From contig JAWKWT010000006.1 of the NCBI GenBank assembly GCA_041397365.1, positions 124,001 through 188,000 on the forward strand: a DNA stretch of 64,000 nucleotides. Reading direction: 5' to 3'. A program made the translations under genes and the position numbers. Below, piece after piece: positions 36,994-46,313 of this stretch (position 1 is the first letter of the stretch; each line of letters opens with the position of its first letter). This DNA comes from P52-10 sp041397365. Lineage in GTDB: Bacteria > Pseudomonadota > Alphaproteobacteria > Rhizobiales > Xanthobacteraceae. The notes under the pieces are model-generated. The model was not told the origin of the DNA. It did no database searches and was given only the letters and a program-made list of their open reading frames with translations.

Positions 36994-37115
36994 CCTGTCC
37001 TCACGGCAGCGCAGGCGGCTGCCCGTTCCCTTTACCGAAACCGCGACAAACTTTGCATCAACAGATGTTGCCGATCCTTACGGCGTAGAGGCGGCATAGC
37101 GAACGTTCGACTTGT

Positions 37116-37206
37116 CGTCATGGCCGACTTTGTCCCGGCCATCCACGTCTTTTCTCATGGAAGCGCCACTAAGGCGTGGATGCCCGCAACACGTGCGGGT
37201 ATGACG
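37116..37206. repeat. Imperfect palindromic element between fabZ and lpxA
   Basis: Nested inverted repeats: CGTCAT (37116-37121) with ATGACG (37201-37206), and ATCCACG (37141-37147) with CGTGGAT (37175-37181). The arms read GGCCGACTTTGTCCCGGCC and GCCCGCAACACGTGCGGG. This resembles, from memory, the common bradyrhizobial palindrome containing TCCCGGCCATCCACGTC. It sits inside the fabZ-lpxA gap of an otherwise tightly packed operon, where it could form a stable hairpin in the mRNA. No gene is seen in this gap. Confidence 0.65.
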
Positions 37207-37256
37207 GAGAATGGATCGAGGCAGCATCCGATCGATCCGACCGGATCAGAATTACT

Positions 37257-37712
37257 CTAACCGATCAGCGCCCCGAGCTCAGCCTCCGCGACGATCGTGC
37301 CCGCCACCTTCGCCTCGCCGCGGAACCACCACATGTTCTTGCGGTTGTTCATTTTGGTCAGGTGGTATTCGAGCGTATCGCCGGGCACGACCGGCTTGCG
37401 GAACTTGGCCTTGTCGACCGTCATGAAATAGATCGACTTCGAATTCGCCGGCGTCTTTCCCGACGCGATGCAGGCGATGCCCGCCGTCTGAGCCATGCCC
37501 TCGATCATCAGCACGCCCGGAAACACCGGCCGCTCCGGAAAATGCCCGAGAAACTGCGGCTCGTTGATCGTCACGTTCTTCACGCCGATCGCGAATTCAT
37601 CACTTCGCATCGAATGCACCCGGTCGATCATCAGGAATGGGTATCGATGCGGCAGCATCTTGAGAATGGCCGCAATATCCGCTGCCTCCAGGGTCGCCGG
37701 CTGATCCATCAC
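37257..37712 (-). CDS. fabZ: 3-hydroxyacyl-ACP dehydratase FabZ
   Basis: A 151-residue hot-dog-fold dehydratase of fatty-acid synthesis, acting on hydroxyacyl-ACP and competing with LpxA and LpxD for the same pool. The catalytic His is in HFPERPVFPGVLMIE and the catalytic Glu in the following EGMAQTAG helix. LPHRYPFLMIDRV near the N-terminus is typical. The start overlaps the lpxD stop by four bases (ATGA), indicating coupling. Intact. Confidence 0.96.
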   Translation of the reverse strand: MMDQPATLEAADIAAILKMLPHRYPFLMIDRVHSMRSDEFAIGVKNVTINEPQFLGHFPERPVFPGVLMIEGMAQTAGIACIASGKTPANSKSIYFMTVDKAKFRKPVVPGDTLEYHLTKMNNRKNMWWFRGEAKVAGTIVAEAELGALIG

Positions 37713-38791
37713 TTCTCATCCTCATCCGGGAGCGCGGCCCTGGTCCCGCCCGGCGGCGTATTGCCCCGTGCAAGGCGTTCCAGAGCGTACAACTCCCTCA
37801 TCCATAGTCGCGCGGGCTTGGCCGGAAACCCTCCCCAACGCCCGCCCGGCGGAAGGTCCTTGAGCACGATCGTCTGCCCCGCGATCTGATTGCCGTCGTC
37901 CACTTTCACATGCGACGAAATACCGACACGGGGGCCGACAATCACACCGTCACCGATCGTCGCGCTGCCGGCGATGCCCGCCTGAGCCACGATGATGCAG
38001 TGCCGGCCGATGACGACATTGTGGGCAATCTGCACCAGATTGTCGATCTTGGTTCCTTCGCCGATCACGGTATCGCGCAAGGCTCCGCGATCGACCGTCG
38101 TGTTCGCGCCGATCTCGACATCGTTCTGGATGATGACGCGCCCGGCCTGCGGCACCTTGGCGTGACCTGCGGGGCCGGGCAGATAGCCGAATCCGTCCTG
38201 GCCGATGCGGCAGCCGGGCTGGACGATCACATTATTGCCGATGATGGCATAGGCCAGCGTCACGCTTGCGCCGATCGAGCAGTTTCGGCCGATCGAAACC
38301 TCACGGCCGATCGCAGCGCCCGCGCCGACCACCGTGCCCGCACCGATCTCCGCATTCGCGCCGATCACCGCGAACGGCTCGACCACGACGCCATCTTCAA
38401 GCCGCGCGGTCGGATGCACGGCGGCCTGCGGGGAAATGCCTGAAGCGGCAATGACCGGCTCGGGGCGCAAGGTCGAGGGATAAAGGCGCCGCGTGATCGC
38501 CACGAACGCCCGCTGCGGATGGGCCGTCCGCAGCGCCGCGATCCTGGACAGCAGGCGCGCCTCCAGCCGCGGCGCGACGAAACAGGCGCCGGCATGGCAG
38601 TCGGCGAGGTCGGCGGCGTATCTGGCATTTTCCAGAAAGGTCAGGTGCGACGGACCGGCTTCGCCGATCACCGCCAGCCCTTCGATCCGAAGCGCAGCGC
38701 GCTCGGGCTGGAGCAGTTGCGCGCCAGTCAGCTCGGCGATCTCGCCGAGCGTCAGGCTTGCGGTCTTTTCGTGAAACGAATGGTTCGTCAT
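37709..38791 (-). CDS. lpxD: UDP-3-O-acylglucosamine N-acyltransferase LpxD
   Basis: A 360-residue enzyme adding the N-linked acyl chain in lipid A synthesis. The N-terminal uridine-binding domain has LTFLENARYAADL. A left-handed beta helix of hexapeptide repeats follows from about residue 115 to 310 (IGANAEIGAGTVVGAGAAIG). The catalytic His is in LVQIAHNVVIGRHC. FGYLPGPAGHAKVPQ is the conserved insert. The C-terminal helix closes the protein (RWGGFPAKPARLWMREL). The gap of 215 bases to bamA lacks the skp (ompH) gene that sits here in E. coli. Confidence 0.96.
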   Translation of the reverse strand: MTNHSFHEKTASLTLGEIAELTGAQLLQPERAALRIEGLAVIGEAGPSHLTFLENARYAADLADCHAGACFVAPRLEARLLSRIAALRTAHPQRAFVAITRRLYPSTLRPEPVIAASGISPQAAVHPTARLEDGVVVEPFAVIGANAEIGAGTVVGAGAAIGREVSIGRNCSIGASVTLAYAIIGNNVIVQPGCRIGQDGFGYLPGPAGHAKVPQAGRVIIQNDVEIGANTTVDRGALRDTVIGEGTKIDNLVQIAHNVVIGRHCIIVAQAGIAGSATIGDGVIVGPRVGISSHVKVDDGNQIAGQTIVLKDLPPGGRWGGFPAKPARLWMRELYALERLARGNTPPGGTRAALPDEDEK

Positions 38792-38959
38792 GGCCTTCGC
38801 TGCCGCAATGCGCTGCGTGGCACCGCGTGCGTTCCCCCGCCCTGGTCACCTTCTCGCCTTGCCCCGATCGGGCGCATCGCCGCCGATGCCGGCATCGACC
38901 GCAAGCAAGAAGTCCGATCCAACTCGCGCCGGATCGGACTTATCGCTATCCCTTTAGCC

Positions 38960-39008
38960 GAGCATGATCTTTTCCCGAAAACGGTTCCCGCTTTCCGGGA
39001 TCATGCTC
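38960..39008. repeat. Palindromic repeat after bamA (GAGCATGATC family, copy 2)
   Basis: GAGCATGATC (38960-38969) and GATCATGCTC (38999-39008) form perfect 10-base arms. The centre reads TTTTCCCGAAAACGGTTCCC. This is the same element as at 32507-32575 but inverted and shorter. On the minus strand the arm overlaps the last two bases of the bamA stop codon, so it lies directly after that gene as copy 1 does after gltX. It may fold as a hairpin between bamA and lpxD in the mRNA. The other 165 bases of the gap show no gene. Confidence 0.75.
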
Positions 39009-41484
39009 AGAAGCTCGTGCCGCCGCCGAACCTGAAGATCTGAGTCCGGTCGTACTTGCCCTTGGTGAGCGGCACGGCGAAGTCGAACCGCAATGGGCCG
39101 AACGGCGACGCCCAGATGATACCCGCGCCGACAGAGCTACGCAGGACCATATTGTCTTGCGCGACATTGATCGACTCGAGCGTCGAGGGGAACGACGTCG
39201 GTCCCTTGTAATCCCAGAGCGAACCGGCGTCGGCATAGATCGCGCCCTTCAGGCCAGCTTCCTTCGGCAGGAACCAGAACGGCATCTGCAATTCCGCCGA
39301 GACACCCCAATACATCGTGCCGCCCAGCGCATCCTGCGACGTGCCGAGGGTGATGTCGCGCGGACCGAGGCCGACCGGAGCGAAACCGCGAACCAGGTTC
39401 GGCCCCATATGGAAGTGATCCAGCATGCGCACGCCGTTCTTGTCGAAGCTGGTGATGTTGCCAGCCTGGCCGCGCAGCACGCCGACGATGTCCGAATAGA
39501 CCGGATAGTAGAAGCGCGCGTCCATCGTCGACTTGATGTAGTTCACGTCGCCGCCGACACCGGCGAAGTCCTGACGCAGCTCGACGAGCACGCCCTGGGT
39601 CGGGTCCTTGTTGTTGTCGAGCGTGTTGTAGGCCAGCGTATAGCCCAGCGCCGAAGTCCAGACCGCGCCATTCGCCAGTTCGATGCGAACCGGCAACGAG
39701 GCTTCGCCGTCCGAATAACATCCGAGGCCGTTGGTCGAGCTCAGATCGATACCATTCGCCATGGCGAAAGCTGGCGTCGGGTTGAAGGGCAGATTCGGGT
39801 TGAGCGGATTGTTGTTACAATTCCGCAGCAACGGATTGATCGTCACTTCCTGACGGTACAGCGAGTAACGCAACTGCATGCTCAGGTCTTCGCGCAGCGC
39901 GAAGCCGAGTCGCGCCGAGAAGCCCGTGGTCTTGGTGTCATACGACACGTAGCTCGACGCGAGTTGCTGTCGCTGGAACAGATCGAGGCCGCCGGCGACG
40001 CGATAGCCGAGCAGGAACGGCTCGACGATCGAGAGCGTGTAGCCGCGGGCGCGCTGGCCATACTGCACCGAAGCCTTGGCGTAGAGACCGGTGCCGAGCA
40101 GGTTGCGCTCGGAAATGCTGACCTCGCCCATGAAGCCGTCCGCGGTCGAATAACCGCCGGCGACCGAGAAGTCGCCCGTCGACTTTTTCTTCGATGTCGA
40201 CGACAACCACCACGCGGTCGGGCGACAGACCCGGCTCGGTAAGGACCTTCACGGTCTTGAAGTAGTCGAGATTCTTCAGCCGCCGTTCGGCGCGATCGAT
40301 CAGCGCACGGTTGTAGGCGTCGCCCTCTGCGAGATCGAACTCGCGGCGGATGACGTAATCCTTGGTGCGGGTGTTGCCGCGGACATTGAGCCGCTCGACA
40401 TAGACGCGCGGACCTTCCTCGACGACAAGCACGATCGAGACGGTCGCGTTCTGGAAATTCGCGCTCGCCGCGCGGACGCACGGTCGCGAACGCATAGCCG
40501 CGGCGTGCCGCCTCGACGGTCATCTCCTCGACGGATTTCTCGATCGCCTCGCCATTATAGACCGAGCCGACGCCGAGCCGCAGGAACGAGCGCAGCGAAT
40601 TCGGATCCAGCCCGCGAATGTTGGACTGCACGTCGATCGAGCCGACGCGGTATTGCTCGGCCTTCCTCGATCTTGAAGGTGACGAGGAAGCCGCGGCGCG
40701 CCGGATCGTATTCGGTCAGTGCGGCGACGACCTGAACGTCGGCATAGCCGTTCTTCAGGTAATAGCGGCGGATCAGGTCGCGGTCGGCCTCGACCCGGTC
40801 CGGATCGTAGACGTCGCCGGAGCCGAGGAAGCTCAGAATGTTGGTTTCGCGGGTCTTGATGACGTCACGCAGCCGATAGGACGACACCGCCTGGTTGCCG
40901 ACGAATTCGATCGACTTGACGCTGGTCTTGCCGCCTTCGCTGACCTCGAAAATCAGGTCGACGCGATTGTTCGGCTGCTCGATGATCTGCGGAACCACCG
41001 AGACATCGTAACGGCCCTGCCGGCGGTAAATTTCGGCGATGCGCTGCGCATCGGACTGCACAATCGGGCGCGACAGGCTACCGCGCGGCTTCGACTGTAC
41101 TTCGGCCGAGAGCTGCTCGTCCTTGACCTTCCTGTTGCCTTCGAAAATCACCCGGCTGATGACCGGATTCTCGATCACGGTGACGACCAGCCGCCCCCCT
41201 GCGGGATTGATCCTCACATCCTGGAACAGGCCGGTTTCATAGAGCGCGCGCAGCGCGTCATTGATGCTGCCGCTGTCGAGCCGGCCGCCAGGGCCGGGCC
41301 TGAAATAGGAACGGATCGTGTCGGCCTCGACGCGCCGGTTGCCTTCGACGACGATCGACGATGCGGACTGAGCCGCAGCCGGCGTTGCAACAAACGGCAG
41401 AGCCGCGGGGACGGCCGCCATCACCAGGACTGCCGCCAGGGACGCGCGCATGCTTCCCCGCAGCAATGTCAAAACACGACCCAT
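39007..41484 (-). CDS. bamA: Outer membrane protein assembly factor BamA, interrupted by three frameshifts
   Basis: The central outer-membrane insertase of about 825 residues. It has a signal peptide (MRASLAAVLVMAAVPAALP to PAAAQS), five POTRA domains (SIVVEGNRRVEADTI, RINPAGGRLVVTVIENP, KSIEFVGNQAVSSYRLRDVI, ERLNVRGNTRTKDYVIRREF) and an Omp85 beta barrel ending in GTSF, an aromatic terminus. VRGFAPVGLGPRD is the lid-lock region. Three single-base insertions break the frame: near 40660 (GGCC), near 40461, and in the A-run at 40186-40190. Removing them gives one continuous protein. The ATG at 41484 fits the signal peptide. Confidence 0.93.
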
Positions 41485-41642
41485 TCGCAAACCGCCTTCA
41501 GTCACACTCACCACCGATACGCGCCCCGCGTTCCGGCAGAATCCCCATTCCGGCGATGCTTGTAGCCAATTTCGGCCATGCGGCAAACCTCGTTTCGCAA
41601 GCAAATTCCAATTTCCGTCCAACACGTTGCCCATCCGCCACG

Positions 41643-42809
41643 TCAACTAAAGAAACTCTTTAACCAAGGTATGTGGTTTACATCGTTGTAGAGGGCAAAA
41701 ATCATGAGCATCAGCACGAGAGCTAGACCGACTCTAAATCCATACTCCTGAGATCGCTCCGACAGCGGACGACCGCGTACCGCTTCGATTGCGTAGAACA
41801 TAAGGTGACCGCCATCGAGTAATGGGACTGGAAAGAGATTGAGAAGTCCGATCGAAACCGAAAGCACGGCAGCCAAATGCAAAAGCGGGCTAAAACCTAA
41901 AGTGGCTACTTGGCCGGAAATCTGAGCTATCCGCAACGGCCCGCCGATCTGGTCGGCCGCTTCCCGGCCAGCGAAAATGCCGCCGATATAGGCTACCGTA
42001 CGGTCGACGACGAACCAGGTCTCCTTCACGCCGAGGCCGAGCGCCGTCAACGGATCGACCTTTTGGTTGGTGGCGTCCTCCGGCGAATTCGCCCGCGTGA
42101 TGCCCAGCACGCCGCCCCGATGAACGTTACCAAAGGGATCTTTTTGTTCTCTGAGATCAGGCGTCGCCGGCACATCGAGGAGATTCTGGCCGCGCTTGAT
42201 CGTCAGAACCAGCGTCTGGCCGGCGCTGATGGAGACGATCCGCTGCATATCGGAGAAGCTCTCGATCTCCTTGCCGTCGATCGCGGTGATGACGTCGCCG
42301 GACTGGATACCGGCGGTGGCCGCCGCGCTGCCGGCCTGCACCGTATCGACGCGGGCGGTGGCGCTGGGCTTGCCGAGAATGGCGAACAGGCTTGCGAAAA
42401 TCACGATCGCCAGGATGAAATTTGCGATCGGGCCGGCGGCGACGATCGCCGAGCGGGCCGCAACGCCCTTGTGGTGGAACGAGACCTTGCGGTCCTCCTC
42501 CGACATCGTGCTCAGCGCGGCGTTGGAGGGTGTGCTGGCCTCGCTCTCGTCGCCGAGGAACTTGACGTAGCCGCCGAGCGGGATGGCCGACAGCTTCCAG
42601 CGGGTGCCGTGACGGTCGTTGAAACCAACCAGTTCGGGGCCGAATCCGACCGAAAAGGTCAGCACTTTCACGCCGGCCCAGCGGGCGACAAGGAAATGGC
42701 CCAGTTCATGAAAGAAAACGACGATCGTCAGCACGAACAGGAACGGAACGATATAGCCCACCAGGCCATGGCCTAGCGTGCTGAATCCATTCAGGAAAAA
42801 GTCCGTCAT
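41643..42809 (-). CDS. rseP: RIP metalloprotease RseP (site-2 protease)
   Basis: A 388-residue intramembrane zinc protease that cleaves membrane-bound regulators or remnant signal peptides. VFFHELGHFLVARWAGV carries the HExxH zinc site. A PDZ domain lies around residues 130-230 (VDTVQAGSAAATAGIQSGDVI). The second metal-ligand motif is VPLLDGGHLMFY. Four transmembrane helices are visible. It sits between dxr (46 bases upstream) and bamA (158 bases downstream). Base composition changes inside the gene: from about 41935 to the stop, codons become clearly A/T-rich compared with the rest. Confidence 0.95.
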   Translation of the reverse strand: MTDFFLNGFSTLGHGLVGYIVPFLFVLTIVVFFHELGHFLVARWAGVKVLTFSVGFGPELVGFNDRHGTRWKLSAIPLGGYVKFLGDESEASTPSNAALSTMSEEDRKVSFHHKGVAARSAIVAAGPIANFILAIVIFASLFAILGKPSATARVDTVQAGSAAATAGIQSGDVITAIDGKEIESFSDMQRIVSISAGQTLVLTIKRGQNLLDVPATPDLREQKDPFGNVHRGGVLGITRANSPEDATNQKVDPLTALGLGVKETWFVVDRTVAYIGGIFAGREAADQIGGPLRIAQISGQVATLGFSPLLHLAAVLSVSIGLLNLFPVPLLDGGHLMFYAIEAVRGRPLSERSQEYGFRVGLALVLMLMIFALYNDVNHIPWLKSFFS

Positions 42810-42854
42810 CCCGTCCCCTCAAACAGAAGGGCGCAGACGCCCCTCCCCCATCCG

Positions 42855-44078
42855 TTAAGATGCCTTTGCGGCAATTTCAGGCAAGAGGGCCTGCGCCATT
42901 TTTCGCGCATTATGGTCAACGGCGATGGCGTCGTCGGCCGAGGACAGCGGCGCGAGGTTTCCGGCCCTGATCCAGCCGTTCATCGTCGCCTCCACCAGCC
43001 GCGCGATGGCGCCGAAGCGGATCGACTGGGCGATGAAGGCCGCGACCGCGATTTCGTTGGCGGCGTTGTAGACCGTGGTCGCGCCGTCGCCGGTGCGCAG
43101 CGCATCATAGGCGAGCCGCAGGCCGGGGAATCGCTCGAAATCCGGGGCCTCGAACGTCAACTGGCCGATCTTGACCAGATCGAGCTTGGCCGCGGGCCCG
43201 ACGATCCGGTCCGGCCAGCCGAGGCAATGGGCGATCGGCGTGCGCATGTCCGGCGCGCCGAGCTGGGCGACCACGGAGCGGTCGGAGAACTCGACCATGC
43301 CGTGGATGATCGATTGCGGATGCACCAGCACGTCGATTTCGTCGGGCTCCAGCGCAAACAGATAGGACGCCTCGATCACCTCAAGGCCCTTGTTCATCAT
43401 CGAGGCGGAATCGATGGTGATCTTCTGGCCCATGCTCCAGTTCGGATGCTTCTGCGCCTGCGCCAGCGTCGCCTGCTCGATGTCGGCGGGAGCCCAGGTC
43501 CGGAACGGCCCGCCGGAAGCGGTGATGATGACGCGCGTGAGTTCGTCGCGGTTGCCGCTGGAGAGCGCCTGGAAGAGCGCATTGTGCTCCGAATCGGCCG
43601 GCAGGATGCAGGCATTGGCCTGCGATGCCCGCTGCATGAAGAAGTCGCCGGCGCAAACGAGGCATTCCTTGTTGGCGAGCGCGACCGTCGCGCCGCGATC
43701 GACCGCGGCCAGTGCCGGCTTCAGCCCGGCCGCGCCGCTCACGGCCGCCATCACCCAGTCGGCCGGGCGCGCGCCCGCCTCGATGATCGCGCTTTCGCCC
43801 GCGCCGCATTCGATGCCGGTTCCGGCCAGCGCCTCGCGCAATTCGCCGAGCCGGGATTCGTCTGCCACCACCGCAAATTTCGCGTTGAACTCGCGCGCGA
43901 GCTTGGCGAGCCCCTGGACGTTGCTGTTGCCGGTCAGCGCCTCGACCTCGTAGCGGTCGCCGCCGGCGCGGATCAGGTCCATCGTGCTGTCGCCGATCGA
44001 GCCGGTCGCGCCGAGCACCGACACGGACCGCTTCGCCGACGCTAACGCCGGATTGTTTCGCAGAGGCACCGCGCTCAT
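42855..44078 (-). CDS. dxr: 1-deoxy-D-xylulose-5-phosphate reductoisomerase
   Basis: A 407-residue NADPH-dependent enzyme making MEP, the committed step of the non-mevalonate isoprenoid pathway. LGATGSIGDSTMDLI binds NADPH. ALANKECLVCAG, PADSEHNALFQAL with metal-binding Asp and Glu, ITASGGPFR, HPNWSMGQKITIDSASMMNKGLE and YLFALEPDEIDVLVHPQS cover the metal and substrate sites. Start at 44078 is five bases after the cdsA stop; the longer in-frame reading begins within cdsA. Supplies isoprenoid units used by UppS in the same operon. Confidence 0.96.
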   Translation of the reverse strand: MSAVPLRNNPALASAKRSVSVLGATGSIGDSTMDLIRAGGDRYEVEALTGNSNVQGLAKLAREFNAKFAVVADESRLGELREALAGTGIECGAGESAIIEAGARPADWVMAAVSGAAGLKPALAAVDRGATVALANKECLVCAGDFFMQRASQANACILPADSEHNALFQALSSGNRDELTRVIITASGGPFRTWAPADIEQATLAQAQKHPNWSMGQKITIDSASMMNKGLEVIEASYLFALEPDEIDVLVHPQSIIHGMVEFSDRSVVAQLGAPDMRTPIAHCLGWPDRIVGPAAKLDLVKIGQLTFEAPDFERFPGLRLAYDALRTGDGATTVYNAANEIAVAAFIAQSIRFGAIARLVEATMNGWIRAGNLAPLSSADDAIAVDHNARKMAQALLPEIAAKAS

Positions 44079-44082
44079 TGCA

Positions 44083-44922
44083 TCACCACACGAGTAGGCC
44101 CTGGCCGATGCTGTCGACACCCGAGCGGAAATAACCGATCAATGCGGCGGCGATGATCGCCGCCATGAAACCGTCGAGCCGGTCGAGCAGGCCGCCATGG
44201 CCGGGAATGACCTGGCTCGAATCCTTGACGCCGAATTGCCGCTTGAGGGCGGACTCGAACAGATCGCCGAGCTGGGAGACGACCGACAGCACGATCGCGA
44301 GGATCAGCATCGGCCAGAAATCGCCATAGCCGGCGAGCGCGAAGCCGGCGCCGAACAGCGCGCTGCCGGCCAGCCCGCCGATCGCGCCGGACTGGGTTTT
44401 CTTCGGGCTGACCCGCACCCACAGTTTCGCGCCGCCGACGCTGCGGCCGACGAAATAGCCCAGAATGTCAGTGATCCAGACGACCGCGAACACGAAGACG
44501 ATCGCGGTGAACCCGTGCACCGGATCGTTGCGCACCAGCACGCTGGCGAACAAGGCACACGCGGTATAGCCGAGCCCCAGCGACGTCCAGGGCCGCTTGG
44601 GCGGCGCGGAAAACATGAACATCGCGAACAGGCCGAGCGCCACCACCAGATTGGCGATATCGAAGCGGTCAAGCGCGATGCCGACGCCGGCGGCGGCGAG
44701 CGACAGAAATCCCCACAGCAGCACCATGGGGCGGACGTTTTCGACGATCAGCAGCCACTCGCCGAACAGGCCGATCACCGTGATCGTCGCCAGCGCGAGC
44801 CAGACCCAGCCGCCGTACCAGGCAGCTCCGACTCCGAGCGGAATCAGCACAAGCGCGGCCATCACGCGCATCGCGAGGTTGGAGCGAAGTCCGGCCGGCT
44901 CGGTCGTGGAGGGATCGGTCAA
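44083..44922 (-). CDS. cdsA: Phosphatidate cytidylyltransferase
   Basis: A 279-residue polytopic membrane enzyme making CDP-diacylglycerol. Seven to eight hydrophobic helices are seen. The C-terminal CDS signature is present as SQLGDLFESALKRQFGVKD and GHGGLLDRLDGFMAA (Asp and Arg metal/substrate residues). The start is most likely a TTG at 44922, two bases after the uppS stop, giving MTDPSTTEP. No ATG is available nearby, and in-frame codons farther upstream lie inside uppS. Uses CTP supplied by pyrG. Confidence 0.92.
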   Translation of the reverse strand: MTDPSTTEPAGLRSNLAMRVMAALVLIPLGVGAAWYGGWVWLALATITVIGLFGEWLLIVENVRPMVLLWGFLSLAAAGVGIALDRFDIANLVVALGLFAMFMFSAPPKRPWTSLGLGYTACALFASVLVRNDPVHGFTAIVFVFAVVWITDILGYFVGRSVGGAKLWVRVSPKKTQSGAIGGLAGSALFGAGFALAGYGDFWPMLILAIVLSVVSQLGDLFESALKRQFGVKDSSQVIPGHGGLLDRLDGFMAAIIAAALIGYFRSGVDSIGQGLLVW

Positions 44923-44924
44923 TG

Positions 44925-45692
44925 TCAGGACCCTGTCCGGGCCGCGAGCCCGCCAAACCGCCGTTCGCGGCGGGCATATTCGTCGATCGCCTGCGCGAGC
45001 GCGGCCTTGTCGAAATCGGGCCAATGCACCGGCACGAATACGAATTCGCTATAGGCGGCCTGCCACATCAGGAAGTTCGAGAGGCGCTTCTCGCCGCTGG
45101 TGCGGATGATGAGATCGGGATCGGGGATGCCAGCGGTGTCGAGTTTCGATTCGATCGCATCCGGATTGATCGAGGCGGGGTCGCGCTTGCCCGCGGCCAC
45201 CTCCTCGGCGAGCCGGCGCGCCGCGTGCGCGATTTCCTGCCGCGAGCCGTAATTGAAGGCGACGACCAAAGTCATCTTGGTGTTGGCCCGCGTCAGGCCC
45301 TCCGCTTCGTCGAGCAGCGAGACGATTTCGGAATCGAGCCCGGTGCGCTCGCCGACGACGCGCACGCGCACCCCGTCGCGATGAAGGCTGGCGAGATCGT
45401 TGCGGATGAAGCGCCGCAAAAGGCCGAACAGGTCGCCGATTTCTTCCGGCGGCCGCGACCAGTTTTCCGAGCTGAAGGAGAAGATCGTCAGGAACGAGAC
45501 ACCAAGTTCGCCCGCGCCGCGCACGGTCCTGCGCAGCGCCTCGACGCCGCGCCGATGCCCCTCCCCGCGGGGCAGTCCGCGCGCCGCGGCCCAGCGTCCG
45601 TTGCCATCCATGATGATCGCAACATGGCGCGGGACATCGCCCGGCGGAGAGGCCGGGGCAAGCAACGCCTGCTCGGTCGGAGCGGTGCTCAA
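44925..45692 (-). CDS. uppS: Undecaprenyl diphosphate synthase (isoprenyl transferase)
   Basis: A 255-residue cis-prenyltransferase producing the undecaprenyl carrier for peptidoglycan and O-antigen. The catalytic Asp is in HVAIIMDGNGRWAAARG. GHRRGVEALRR, TIFSFSSENWSRP and the C-terminal PDLIIRTSGEKRLSNFLMWQ plus FVPVHWPDF are diagnostic. The start is a TTG at 45692 that overlaps the frr stop (TTGA), giving MSTAPTEQ; the family core begins about 30 residues in. Coupled directly to frr upstream and cdsA downstream. Confidence 0.95.
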   Translation of the reverse strand: MSTAPTEQALLAPASPPGDVPRHVAIIMDGNGRWAAARGLPRGEGHRRGVEALRRTVRGAGELGVSFLTIFSFSSENWSRPPEEIGDLFGLLRRFIRNDLASLHRDGVRVRVVGERTGLDSEIVSLLDEAEGLTRANTKMTLVVAFNYGSRQEIAHAARRLAEEVAAGKRDPASINPDAIESKLDTAGIPDPDLIIRTSGEKRLSNFLMWQAAYSEFVFVPVHWPDFDKAALAQAIDEYARRERRFGGLAARTGS

Positions 45693-46252
45693 ACCGTCAT
45701 GATCTCCTTTTCCTTGGTGGCCAGCATCTTGTCGATCTCGGCGATTTCGCCGTCGGTCGCCTTCTGGATCTCACCTGAATAACGGGTCTGCTCGTCTTCG
45801 GAAATCTTGTGGTCCTTTTCCAGCTTCTTGACCACATCGATTCCGTCGCGGCGCACATGCCGCACGGCGACGCGCGCGGCTTCGGCGTATTTGTGCGCGA
45901 CCTTCACCAGTTCCTTGCGCCGCTCCTGGTTCAGTTCAGGGATGCGCAGGCGGATCACCGTGCCTTCGGTCGCGGGGCTGAGGCCGAGATTCGAATCGAC
46001 GATCGCCTTCTCGACGGCCTTGACCATCGACTTGTCCCAGACCTGCACCGACAGAAGGCGCGGCTCCGGCACGCTCACCGTCGCAACCTGATTCAGCGGC
46101 ATGTGCGAGCCGTAAGCTTCGACCTGCACGGGCTCGACCATCGAGATCGCCGCACGGCCGGTGCGCAAGCCGCCAAGCTCGTGCTTCAGCGCGGCGGAGG
46201 CGCCCTGCATGCGACGCTTCAAATCGTTGATGTCAAATGATCCGGACGACAT
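45689..46252 (-). CDS. frr: Ribosome recycling factor
   Basis: A 187-residue protein that splits post-termination ribosomes with EF-G. The two-domain pattern is clear: LKRRMQGASAALKHELGGLRTGRA at the N-terminus (given as position 8-32), then VEAYGSHMPLNQVATVSVPEPR, RIPELNQERRKELVKVAHKYAE and the terminal three-helix bundle with TRYSGEIQKATDGEI. The ATG at 46252 gives a family-length product. It lies 61 bases after pyrH and overlaps uppS. Confidence 0.96.
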   Translation of the reverse strand: MSSGSFDINDLKRRMQGASAALKHELGGLRTGRAAISMVEPVQVEAYGSHMPLNQVATVSVPEPRLLSVQVWDKSMVKAVEKAIVDSNLGLSPATEGTVIRLRIPELNQERRKELVKVAHKYAEAARVAVRHVRRDGIDVVKKLEKDHKISEDEQTRYSGEIQKATDGEIAEIDKMLATKEKEIMTV

Positions 46253-46313
46253 GTCCCACTCCCTCGAAATCCTGACGCGACCGGACGTTTTTGCCGCCGT
46301 CAGATTGTCTTGT

